Shown: piece after piece, positions 38,153 to 45,865 of the stretch | How the letters are laid out: each line of letters begins with the position of its first letter | Position numbering within the stretch: the stretch's first letter is position 1 | Virus record (IMG/VR): IMGVR_UViG_3300017991_000012 | Coordinates: 1-64,000 of that record | Reading direction: 5' to 3' (one strand) | DNA length: 64,000 nucleotides | Source: a virus | Notes under the pieces: model-generated | Told to the model about the DNA's origin: nothing | What the model saw: the letters and a program-made list of their open reading frames with translations, nothing else | Database searches by the model: none | Translations under genes and position numbers: made by a program

Positions 38153-38830
38153 TTTTTGCCTGGAAAACTAATCGCTCTGAGGTGCGCTGGTTTTGCCTGC
38201 AAGTACTCGGTCTCGAAAGCGTACAGCTGTTGCCTGCAAAAGCAGCGTGTCGGATCGTGCGTGGTTTTGCCTGCGAAGCGGTGACCTCGCGTCGCGCCAT
38301 GTTTTTTCTGGAAAAGCTGCGTCTCGTTTCGAATTGGATTTTGCCTGGGAAGTGCTCGTCTCCTTTCGTCGTGAGTTTTCCCTGCAAAATCTATCGCTCG
38401 GATCGTATCACGTTTTACCTGGGAAAGTTTGGTCTCGAATCGCGACGGTTTTTGCCTGAAAATCGGATCGCTCGCTTCGTCACAGGTTTTGCCTGCAAAG
38501 CGTGTTCGTCTGTGCGTCACGTGTTTTTCCTGAAAAAGCTATCACTCGTTTCGGCGCAGGTTTTTCCTGGAAAAGTTCGACGTCAGATCGTGACGTTTTT
38601 TGCCTGAAAAAGCTGCCGCTCCATGCGTCGCAGTTTTTGCCTGAAAAAGCCGTGCGTCGAAGCACGTCAGGTTTTGCCTGGAAATTGTCCTGCTCGCTTC
38701 GTCACAGGTTTTGCAGCCTAGATCAGGCGCTCGGCGGGAGTCGTGTTTTGCCTGCGAAAGCTGCGCGTCACAGACGCGCCAGGTTTGCCTGCGAAGTGAC
38801 GTGCTCTCAGAGCATGGTGCTGTTGCAGAA
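38153..38830. repeat. 18-unit array with exact 37-bp period
   Basis: Starting at 38153, a CCTG-centred box occurs at 38159 and then at every 37th base without one exception in register to 38788 (18 units, one of them as CAGC at 38714; a 19th remnant near 38825). Unit consensus on the plus strand: GTTTTG, CCTGNAAA, about 6 variable bases, CG(C/T)TCG, two variable, TCG(T), a few variable bases. The units are only partly identical, yet no insertion or deletion breaks the spacing. The array lies between a terminator (38832-38870) and promoter P9, and shows no gene on either strand. Confidence 0.95.
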
Positions 38831-38831
38831 T

Positions 38832-38870
38832 AAAAATGGAGGCCTATCGCCGGGCGAACGATAGGCCTCC
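38832..38870 (-). terminator. Rho-independent terminator of the tail operon
   Basis: A 12-bp perfect stem GGAGGCCTATCG/CGATAGGCCTCC (38870-38838) with a 9-nt loop, followed by ATTTTTATT. It prevents tail-operon transcription from entering the repeat array. Confidence 0.92.
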
Positions 38871-38905
38871 GGTGGGTAGCCGCTGGGCTGGCGGCTGGTA
38901 TGGAA

Positions 38906-39229
38906 TTACGGATCGCCCGGCGGATCCTCTTCCAGGACCTTGTTCTTGTTCGCTCTCGCCAGTCGATACAGCTTGCGGAAGGCAGCCGGGCTTAGGACGT
39001 AGAACTTGTCCAGGTCCTTCAGCTGCACCTCGGCCTGGTTGTAGTCGAAGATCTTGCCCTCACGGATCTGGTACGGCACCATGTCTGCCGGCACCACGTT
39101 GTTCGCATGCGCCGGATTTCTGAACGGATTGCCGCAGCCATAAAAACCGAACAGCAGCGCCACGATCATCAATGCAGTCAGCATTTTGATGACAATGCCA
39201 TCGGCAAGCCTGTTGCGGTTCTCATTCAT
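38906..39229 (-). CDS. Putative lipoprotein / membrane protein (107 aa)
   Basis: Starts MNENRNRLADGIVIKMLTAL with AGGTGAGCAG upstream. A hydrophobic segment ending in LLFGFYGC could be a lipobox with an unusually long N-region, or a membrane anchor. The mature part (DKFYVLSPAAFRKLYRLAR) is basic and helical. Last gene of the tail operon. Confidence 0.72.
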   Translation of the reverse strand: MNENRNRLADGIVIKMLTALMIVALLFGFYGCGNPFRNPAHANNVVPADMVPYQIREGKIFDYNQAEVQLKDLDKFYVLSPAAFRKLYRLARANKNKVLEEDPPGDP

Positions 39230-39237
39230 CTGCTCAC

Positions 39238-39363
39238 CTACTTTCTCTTCGGGCATTTCTGTCCCGCAGCCCGCCTTCGTCCGACTCCCCCCTTCTTTCC
39301 CTGGTAGCTCCCCTTGTACGGCCCAGTGCCGTCACGCACGCCACGTGCTGTCTTACCCATCAT
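39238..39363 (-). CDS. Small Gly/Lys/Arg-rich protein (41 aa)
   Basis: MMGKTARGVRDGTGPYKGSY, strongly basic and glycine-rich. GAGGAGTCG precedes tandem ATGs at 39363. It overlaps the upstream gene end. Function unknown. Confidence 0.62.
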   Translation of the reverse strand: MMGKTARGVRDGTGPYKGSYQGKKGGVGRRRAAGQKCPKRK

Positions 39364-39586
39364 CGACTCCTCTCGTTTCTGGCCGTGGATCATCCAGCTC
39401 ATCCACCAGCCTGCCCATTTCTTTGAGGTCGCCATCCAGTATGGCGTCATCCATCGAGTCCAGATCCTCGGTCAACGCATCGTCCGCTGCCATGTTCCGC
39501 TTGTCGCGCCTGACCTCCCGGCGCCAGCCGATGAACTCCGTGGCCGCAGCCAGCAAGCCGCCCAGCATTTTCAGGATGGTCATCAT
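39353..39586 (-). CDS. Small protein with N-terminal hydrophobic helix (77 aa)
   Basis: MMTILKMLGGLLAAATEFIG, then charged (WRREVRRDKRN) and acidic residues. Possibly a membrane-associated tail or lysis component. TAGGAGACCGAT precedes the ATGs. No family. Confidence 0.72.
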   Translation of the reverse strand: MMTILKMLGGLLAAATEFIGWRREVRRDKRNMAADDALTEDLDSMDDAILDGDLKEMGRLVDELDDPRPETRGVDDG

Positions 39587-39595
39587 ATCGGTCTC

Positions 39596-39877
39596 CTAGA
39601 TCAGCGGCGGAGTTGCATCTATATCTGCGCCGCCGTACAACAGTCGGTTTGACATGATGAAAACGGCATAGATCGCTGCTAGATGCTTGGCACGCGCCTC
39701 CGTCACTTCTCCGTCAGCAACCTTCTTATCAAGATCATCGTTTCTGTAGCACAGCATTCTGCCGTCGAATATGAAACTCTCGTGCTCCTGCAGCGAGTGT
39801 CCGAATGCTTTATTCAACCGTTCGAGATGCCCAGGCGCCTCTTCGACAGTAGAACTCGTCAGTCCGAATTTGATCAC
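39596..39877 (-). CDS. Unknown protein (93 aa)
   Basis: MIKFGLTSSTVEEAPGHLER, helical with LAAIYAVFIMSNRLLYGG near the C-terminus. The start overlaps the LamG gene's stop (ATGA). Function unknown. Confidence 0.72.
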   Translation of the reverse strand: MIKFGLTSSTVEEAPGHLERLNKAFGHSLQEHESFIFDGRMLCYRNDDLDKKVADGEVTEARAKHLAAIYAVFIMSNRLLYGGADIDATPPLI

Positions 39878-42036
39878 AGCACGTTCTCCCTGTACGCGAA
39901 CTGGCCAAGCGGATTATCAGGATCGGTGAACGCATACGGCACGGTCAGCGTCAGATACGGCCCTCTGGTGCTTCCCTGCCTGGCGCAGATCGCGACGTAA
40001 ACCTGCTGCTCCTGCGTGAACGGATAATCGTATTCACGCGGCGTCTCGGCCAGGACCGTCGCCGTCGGCTCGCCGCTGGTATTGACCGGACTCGTGGTGC
40101 TGATCCAGATCGCGAAGTCATCCGGCAGCAAGGTCCCGAACTGCTCTCGCCACACCCAGTACAGGACTGTCCTGCTTATCGTCTGGTCATAGGCCGGGCT
40201 GCACCATTCCAATGCCGGAGGCCTGCTGCCCTCGACTTCGACAATTCCACCAGGGCTTCCCTCGATATGCACCCTCAGCGTCTGGCCCTGCAGCCAGTCC
40301 TGCCACTGATAGCCGGCCAGCCAAAAGCGCAGATCATACGTGCCTGGCGCGAGATTGATTCCGCTCAGCTCCAACGGACTCGCGCCGGCATCGATAAACC
40401 CCAGGTCGGTCACGGCCCCGGTCGCGACATTCACGGCCTCACATGTGTAGCCTGCTTTGGTCCACACCGGACTGTCGGCATCCAGCTGTACGCGCTTCAG
40501 GCCATAGACCCTGTACTCTGGCGTGAACTGCAGACGCTTAAGCGTTCTGACATTAAACAGCTGGTCTTTTGCCAGTCTGCTTCGATTGCGGCTGACTATC
40601 CTTGCGTCAAGCTGCAATCTTGCTGCACCGCGGCCGTCTAGCGTTGCATCAAAACCAAGCCGCCTTGAGTACAGCAAACTCTTGAAATCCGGCGAGAAGT
40701 CCAGTCTGGCCATCGCCCTCGTATCGAGCACCGGATCGAATGCCAGGCGCTTGCTGTAGCTCACCGAGTACGGTGCCGTCGGCGGCGTGAAGTTGCTGGT
40801 CCACCTGGCCACGTCGCTGTATCTGAACTCGTCGACGTTGCCGTTCCAGTATCCGGCATTGCTTTCGCGCCTGGCCCCGATCTTTAATGTGTCATCAGAA
40901 ATGCTCGTGCTGTCACTGCCGGTCGTGGCCTGCGCCACGCCATCGATGTACAGCGTACAGGTCCCGCTGGCTCTGACTGCAGCCATGTGATGCCAGGCAT
41001 CGTCGTCAACAGCACTGTCGCTTGTCGCCCTCTGCGCACCTCCGACATAGAAGTCCAGTTTGCCATTCGAGGAATCGATGAGTATCTTTGCATTGTTCCC
41101 GCCATGATCAAACAGCCTTCTGCTGTAGCCGCCCTGCGTGCTTCTGGTGGCGGTCTTGAACCAGCAGTCGATCGTGAAGTCGCTCGTGCCGACTCCGAAG
41201 TCGCCGTTACTGAACACGGCCGCAAACACCGAACTCCCATTCAGATTAAGGCTTGAAGTCCATTTCTTTGTAGTAACATCGAAAGCGCTATCATCGCGCA
41301 AATTGATGCCGTGCGGACTCAGTTCAGCCGTTGCATTACAGTGCCAGAGGAAAACGGTATTCGCATCCGATTCATATTCCGCTGTTGCTGGCGTGAATCC
41401 GCTTGTCCATCGCGCCGTATTGCTGATTCTGTATTCGTCAAGATGCCCGTCTACATATTGGCTTGGGCTTGCCTTGCCTGAGCATGCGAATGTAACTTCG
41501 GACGATGCGTTGAAAAGACTGTCTGATCCTATCGATCCCGTTCCCTTCGCAACCCCATCATGGAAGAATCTTATCGTGCTTCCATCTCGCACAACCGACA
41601 TATGATACCAAGTATCGACGGATATAGTCAAACCATCCGAATACATCTGCGTTACGGTTCCCGATCCCCCATCCGTCGAATAAGTGAATTGCAGCTTATA
41701 CGTTCCGGAATCATTGTAGAATCGAAATCCGAATGATCGCTGATTTGTTCCTGTCTCATACTTGGCGATCAGTGAAACGTTGCTTCCGCTTCCCGGAAGA
41801 CTTGTGAATCGAACCCAACATTCAAGCGTGAAATCTCCGCTTCCGAAGTCGAAATCAGAATGATCCGCGACCCATGCGAATTCGTTAGAGGCCGGATCGT
41901 AACTTGTCTCTCCGAACTTCTTGACGTCCTTGTCAAACTTGTTGGTGTTCTGTTCGAAGTTAAGCGTATGGCCGGTGTTGCCCACGTCGCCATAGAAGTG
42001 CAGCACAGTCAGCGCATTGGCATCGATGCCAGGCAT
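39874..42036 (-). CDS. LamG-domain tail fibre / receptor-binding protein (720 aa)
   Basis: Two laminin-G/concanavalin-like domains (about residues 40-225 and 240-430), each with the strand pattern of DFTLECWVRFTS or DFTIDCWFKTATR, then WYHMSVVRDGSTIRFFHDG / WHHMAAVRASGTCTLYIDG, and an EYR segment after a Asp/Glu (HLDEYRISNTARW, NVDEFRYSDVARW). The C-terminal 290 residues are beta-rich. Likely binds host surface glycans at the tail tip. GGAGTAGCGA precedes the ATG at 42036. Confidence 0.88.
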   Translation of the reverse strand: MPGIDANALTVLHFYGDVGNTGHTLNFEQNTNKFDKDVKKFGETSYDPASNEFAWVADHSDFDFGSGDFTLECWVRFTSLPGSGSNVSLIAKYETGTNQRSFGFRFYNDSGTYKLQFTYSTDGGSGTVTQMYSDGLTISVDTWYHMSVVRDGSTIRFFHDGVAKGTGSIGSDSLFNASSEVTFACSGKASPSQYVDGHLDEYRISNTARWTSGFTPATAEYESDANTVFLWHCNATAELSPHGINLRDDSAFDVTTKKWTSSLNLNGSSVFAAVFSNGDFGVGTSDFTIDCWFKTATRSTQGGYSRRLFDHGGNNAKILIDSSNGKLDFYVGGAQRATSDSAVDDDAWHHMAAVRASGTCTLYIDGVAQATTGSDSTSISDDTLKIGARRESNAGYWNGNVDEFRYSDVARWTSNFTPPTAPYSVSYSKRLAFDPVLDTRAMARLDFSPDFKSLLYSRRLGFDATLDGRGAARLQLDARIVSRNRSRLAKDQLFNVRTLKRLQFTPEYRVYGLKRVQLDADSPVWTKAGYTCEAVNVATGAVTDLGFIDAGASPLELSGINLAPGTYDLRFWLAGYQWQDWLQGQTLRVHIEGSPGGIVEVEGSRPPALEWCSPAYDQTISRTVLYWVWREQFGTLLPDDFAIWISTTSPVNTSGEPTATVLAETPREYDYPFTQEQQVYVAICARQGSTRGPYLTLTVPYAFTDPDNPLGQFAYRENVL

Positions 42037-42039
42037 TCG

Positions 42040-43365
42040 CTACTCCGTGTCTACTTCAAAGTCCACATACATTCTGGCCAGCGCACTGGTCACCGGCTTC
42101 TGTCCTGCGGGAATGTAAAACCGCTCCCACACACAGTATACGTCTGATGCCGCCAGGTTGCCGATGCTCAGCGCATCGGTCGTGTTCATCGGCGTCGTAA
42201 ATGTCACGCCGCTCGGCGCCGTGCTTTCGGTAGCCGGATCCTCGAACAGCTGCAGGTCCGGGCTGCCCATGTTCAGCGGCGCGTCCAGGCCAATATCCAT
42301 CCACGGGCATGGAATGATATTGTCGCCTGCATTCCAGGCCGCAGCCGTGTACCCACGCATTCCGCCTGCTGGGTTCATCACGCTGTATTCGTTGCCGCTC
42401 TTGTTGTAGCAGTACCTGATGTCTTGCACCGTACCAGCGCCATCGATCTTCGCAATCCAACCGCTGTCCGGCCAGTTCGTGGCGTCCGTCACCTCCAACG
42501 TATCTGCACCCGTCCCGATTCCGCCAGGACTACCGCTTGCCACGGTGCTGGCAACCGCGCCGTCGTCAGCATACGGATTCGGCAGGTAGCACTTGAGATC
42601 GTACAGGCTGCCACTTGCATGAACGTTGATCAGGCCAACTGGCCTGTAGATCGTGATCCCGCTCTCGGCCTCGGTGCCGGTTATCGGGCTGACGAACACG
42701 CCCAATGGCCTGGTCAGAACAATCGTGTCGCTCTGATCGCTGCCAGGGAAGGCACTGGCGTTGCGCTTCATCACGCAGTACTTGCTGGTGTTCGACTGTC
42801 CGGTGCCGCCGCCGACAAGCGTGAACTCCTCGTCCGTACTCAGGTTCGTTATGTCTACTCGCGCACCCTCGGTGCCGCCAGGTGGCGTCCATGTAGCTTC
42901 GATCGTGGCCGGACTACCTGAGCCGACATAGATCTTCAGCGTTCCGCTGCCTTCGTCGTTGATCATGTTGATGTTGATGAACTCGATGCCGGTGCAGTTC
43001 GTCGGCGTCAGATCCCAATCGTTCGGCACCATGCCGGGAATGCGCTGGTCGCCGATGAACTTGCCGCCGCGTAAGAGCGTGAACTTATCGCCGGCCACCA
43101 CATCATTCGGCAACGCATCATCTACCGTGATCGTGGTCGTGCCGTCTGTGTAGCTGTTGACCCAGCTCCATTGATTGGCGTCTGCATTGTCGCCAACGTC
43201 CCAGCGCATGAGACCGCCTTCCATGTTGGTCTTGCCGCTGAGCGCAGCGCAGATAGCCGTCCTCGCACTTCCACCGCTGCACGTGTATTGCGTTGGTGTG
43301 CCGCCGCTTTCGGTCAGGTCCTTGTCCAGGTAGCGGAGCACAAGGTCAGATACTGTCGCTCCCAT
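42040..43365 (-). CDS. Minor tail protein (441 aa)
   Basis: A beta-rich protein of the phage tail region, low in motifs, with Gly/Thr/Ser-rich segments. Position between the fibronectin-like protein and the LamG protein indicates a tail-tip or fibre component. AAGGAGAAGAAA precedes the ATG at 43365. Confidence 0.8.
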   Translation of the reverse strand: MGATVSDLVLRYLDKDLTESGGTPTQYTCSGGSARTAICAALSGKTNMEGGLMRWDVGDNADANQWSWVNSYTDGTTTITVDDALPNDVVAGDKFTLLRGGKFIGDQRIPGMVPNDWDLTPTNCTGIEFININMINDEGSGTLKIYVGSGSPATIEATWTPPGGTEGARVDITNLSTDEEFTLVGGGTGQSNTSKYCVMKRNASAFPGSDQSDTIVLTRPLGVFVSPITGTEAESGITIYRPVGLINVHASGSLYDLKCYLPNPYADDGAVASTVASGSPGGIGTGADTLEVTDATNWPDSGWIAKIDGAGTVQDIRYCYNKSGNEYSVMNPAGGMRGYTAAAWNAGDNIIPCPWMDIGLDAPLNMGSPDLQLFEDPATESTAPSGVTFTTPMNTTDALSIGNLAASDVYCVWERFYIPAGQKPVTSALARMYVDFEVDTE

Positions 43366-43375
43366 TTTCTTCTCC

Positions 43376-43948
43376 TTACGTTGTCAACGTCAGCTTCAGG
43401 CTCGCACCGTCAAGCTCCATAACCGCATTCGCTACCAGGCTTGGAAGCCCGGTCAGCAGCCTCGGCCATGGATCCTTGGTGCTTTGCGCCCCACTATCCT
43501 TCCTGGCCTCGACCTTGAACCAGTAATAGATGCCGCCCCATCTCTCGACATCTCTTCCCATGATCCTGCTGTAGTACGTCGTCAGCGGCTCGTTCTCGAC
43601 CGTCAGCAGCCTGGTGTACACTGTCTCGCCGGCCTGGCGATAGTAGATCCTGTACCTGTCTGCGTCCGAGACCGGCGCCCAGTAGATGAACGGCTTATCT
43701 TCATGCGGATCCTCAACTGCCTCGACGGTCACGCCGCTATCGACCTCATGCAGTTCTATGTGCGTTACGTCATCACCGGCAATAGGCACGTCCATTGTCT
43801 TGCTCGTGCTCGTGTGCGTAACCGGCCCGGCATAGTAAGTGCCATCGATGAACACCCACGCCAGCTTGTCCACATCGCCAGTCCAGGCAATCCGGATCAA
43901 GCTCGCGCTGATGTACGTGTACGTGATATTGCTTCGCAGGATTCTCAC
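43376..43948 (-). CDS. Fibronectin-III-like tail protein (190 aa)
   Basis: Strand pattern with YYRQAGETVYTRLLTV and YYWFKVEARKD is that of a fibronectin type III-like domain near residues 95-165. Starts at a GTG (43948) that overlaps the upstream stop. Typical of phage tail-tip accessory proteins. Confidence 0.75.
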   Translation of the reverse strand: MRILRSNITYTYISASLIRIAWTGDVDKLAWVFIDGTYYAGPVTHTSTSKTMDVPIAGDDVTHIELHEVDSGVTVEAVEDPHEDKPFIYWAPVSDADRYRIYYRQAGETVYTRLLTVENEPLTTYYSRIMGRDVERWGGIYYWFKVEARKDSGAQSTKDPWPRLLTGLPSLVANAVMELDGASLKLTLTT

Positions 43949-44310
43949 TTCTGCTTTCTCTTTTCCGCCAGCACGGCCGCAAGTCGTTTTGCTTCCGCGA
44001 CCATTGCCTTGTTCGGGTTCTTGCCAAGGAACTCCTTGCTCAGCTCGATGAAGCGTTTGCAGAACAGATCCATCTTATGGCAGGCCCTGGCATGGGCCGG
44101 GTCCTTCTTGCCCTTACCGTAATTATCCGGCACCGTCTTTTCAACCCAGCTGAATGACTGCAGCGCATACGGCAGGAACTTCGCAAAGCGCTTCTTGGTC
44201 TTGTCGCATGCGAACGCCTGCAGCAGTGCCTTGAGAATCAGAATCAGGCACAGCAGAATCACCGCGCCAGCGCTCAGTCCTTCCGGCGTCAGTAGTTGTT
44301 CAAATTCCAT
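43945..44310 (-). CDS. Single-span membrane protein (121 aa), holin candidate
   Basis: Starts MEFEQLLTPEGLSAGAV with TAAGGAGAACGAG upstream. One transmembrane helix (AVILLCLILILKALL, about residues 16-33), then a basic cytoplasmic-type tail with several Cys. It may be a holin, but there is no endolysin next to it. Confidence 0.65.
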   Translation of the reverse strand: MEFEQLLTPEGLSAGAVILLCLILILKALLQAFACDKTKKRFAKFLPYALQSFSWVEKTVPDNYGKGKKDPAHARACHKMDLFCKRFIELSKEFLGKNPNKAMVAEAKRLAAVLAEKRKQK

Positions 44311-44320
44311 CTCGTTCTCC

Positions 44321-45865
44321 TTAGCTTGGCGTGTAACCTTCCCACGGCCACCAATGCGGAATGTTCGACTGATAGACAAATGGGCATGCGATATCAGCAT
44401 GAAAATACCAGCTGCTGCCATCGCCGTTCTTGTCCCACATGCGAGCGTCAACCCCTGCTGGCAAATCTGGACGGACCTGAATGATGCGGTCCATCTGGTC
44501 TGCAAACAGCGTGCGTTTGTTTCCAGTCATTCCGCTGTTTGTCCATTTCACAGTCCAGCTCAAGCCAGCATCATCGCTGTATTGTAGCTGCGCGGAATTC
44601 GATGCATTATATACGGAAATCCACACCCTGTCCTTCAGGGCAAGCGGTCCACCGATCCATCCGTATGAGCCCCAGTCACTTGTCTTGTCTGCGATACTAC
44701 TGTTTGTGACGAAGTATCTCCCGGCAGCACCACCGACTACGGCTGTCGTCCTCAGATAGGCATATACAGTGCTATCCGCCTGCGGCCAATGTGATTTCCA
44801 TTGAATGATACGAACTCCTGTTTGCGTTGTCGGATTGCCATCTTCATCCTCGTCAGCTTCGCCGATTGTAGTCAGCGACCAGCTGCTGCCGCCATTGCTG
44901 CTCTGCAGAATGCCGTAGATAAGTTTGTCAAGATCGGTTCCCGCATTTGATCCATGCCACCATAGCGTCACGCCTGCCGTTAACACCTGTCCGCTTTTGC
45001 TCACGCCCCAACCATGGATGTTGTACCTTTCATTTTGTCCATAGTCACCATACCAGTCCGGCCTATTACTGCTCAGCTCAGACAAGATCGCACTGTGAGC
45101 CAGGCTCGTCCACGTCCCATCAGGCGTATCTGCGCTTATGATGTCGACGGAGTAATTGCAGTTCGCTCCGTAATCGCTTGAATAGTATCTGACCAGCACG
45201 CTTGCATAGTACTTCAGATCAGACCCTCGCATATCCACGCCACAGTAGTCAGAGATTGTTCCATAGAAGTACGTGTTGTACCCTGATTCAGGCAGTCCGC
45301 TTATGCTGTGTTCCGTCCAGGTCTGCCCCTTATCGCTTGTGAACCTCACGCTTGGATGCGTGCTCAGGTAGTCATATAGCGTAGGGGTCTCATCGAAAGG
45401 ACTGCTTCCAACAAGACAGAAATTTGCGGCCGAGTCACTTACACCATCAGACCATGGCGTGCTGTTTCCTATCTTGTTCGTTCCTCCATTGCTTCTTCTT
45501 AAATCGTCAATGCAGTTGTACAGCGTTCCAGGGTGACTCGACAGATCATTTATCACAAAGTCATAATTAGGCGCCCAATTGACTCTGAACGGCGCCTTGT
45601 CGATCGGATAGGTCTCTGTCGGAATCACTTTGGCCTCGACAATGTACTGACTGTCTGCTTCGGTCGCATCTAAAAATACATTCATGAATCCAAGCAGATC
45701 GGACTCTTCAACCTTGACAGCGATTCCTTTTGTCCCTCCATATCCTATGGCTGGATAGAGCCTGTACAGCGTTGTCACGTCCCCGACCTTGACCGGGATC
45801 GCAAGATCGTCCTCGATCAGCGTCGGCAGCCGCACAGTATTTTCCCAGTCGGTATAATATCCCAT
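44321..45865 (-). CDS. Tail protein with sialidase-like beta-propeller (514 aa)
   Basis: Three Asp-box motifs of the form S-x-D/N-x-G-x-S/T-W (TSDKGQTW, SSNGGSSW, SDDAGLSW) indicate a BNR-type beta-propeller, as in sialidases and other glycan-active proteins. The N-terminal 100 residues are of tail-hub adaptor type. No clear catalytic Arg triad seen, so it may bind rather than cleave. The start overlaps the upstream stop as TGATG. Confidence 0.82.
   Translation of the reverse strand: MGYYTDWENTVRLPTLIEDDLAIPVKVGDVTTLYRLYPAIGYGGTKGIAVKVEESDLLGFMNVFLDATEADSQYIVEAKVIPTETYPIDKAPFRVNWAPNYDFVINDLSSHPGTLYNCIDDLRRSNGGTNKIGNSTPWSDGVSDSAANFCLVGSSPFDETPTLYDYLSTHPSVRFTSDKGQTWTEHSISGLPESGYNTYFYGTISDYCGVDMRGSDLKYYASVLVRYYSSDYGANCNYSVDIISADTPDGTWTSLAHSAILSELSSNRPDWYGDYGQNERYNIHGWGVSKSGQVLTAGVTLWWHGSNAGTDLDKLIYGILQSSNGGSSWSLTTIGEADEDEDGNPTTQTGVRIIQWKSHWPQADSTVYAYLRTTAVVGGAAGRYFVTNSSIADKTSDWGSYGWIGGPLALKDRVWISVYNASNSAQLQYSDDAGLSWTVKWTNSGMTGNKRTLFADQMDRIIQVRPDLPAGVDARMWDKNGDGSSWYFHADIACPFVYQSNIPHWWPWEGYTPS

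Noticed and set aside
38153-38830. CRISPR array
   Set aside because: The shared boxes are short and degenerate and the whole unit is only 37 bp, so there is no room for conserved repeats of 25-35 bp plus unique spacers. No cas genes are nearby.
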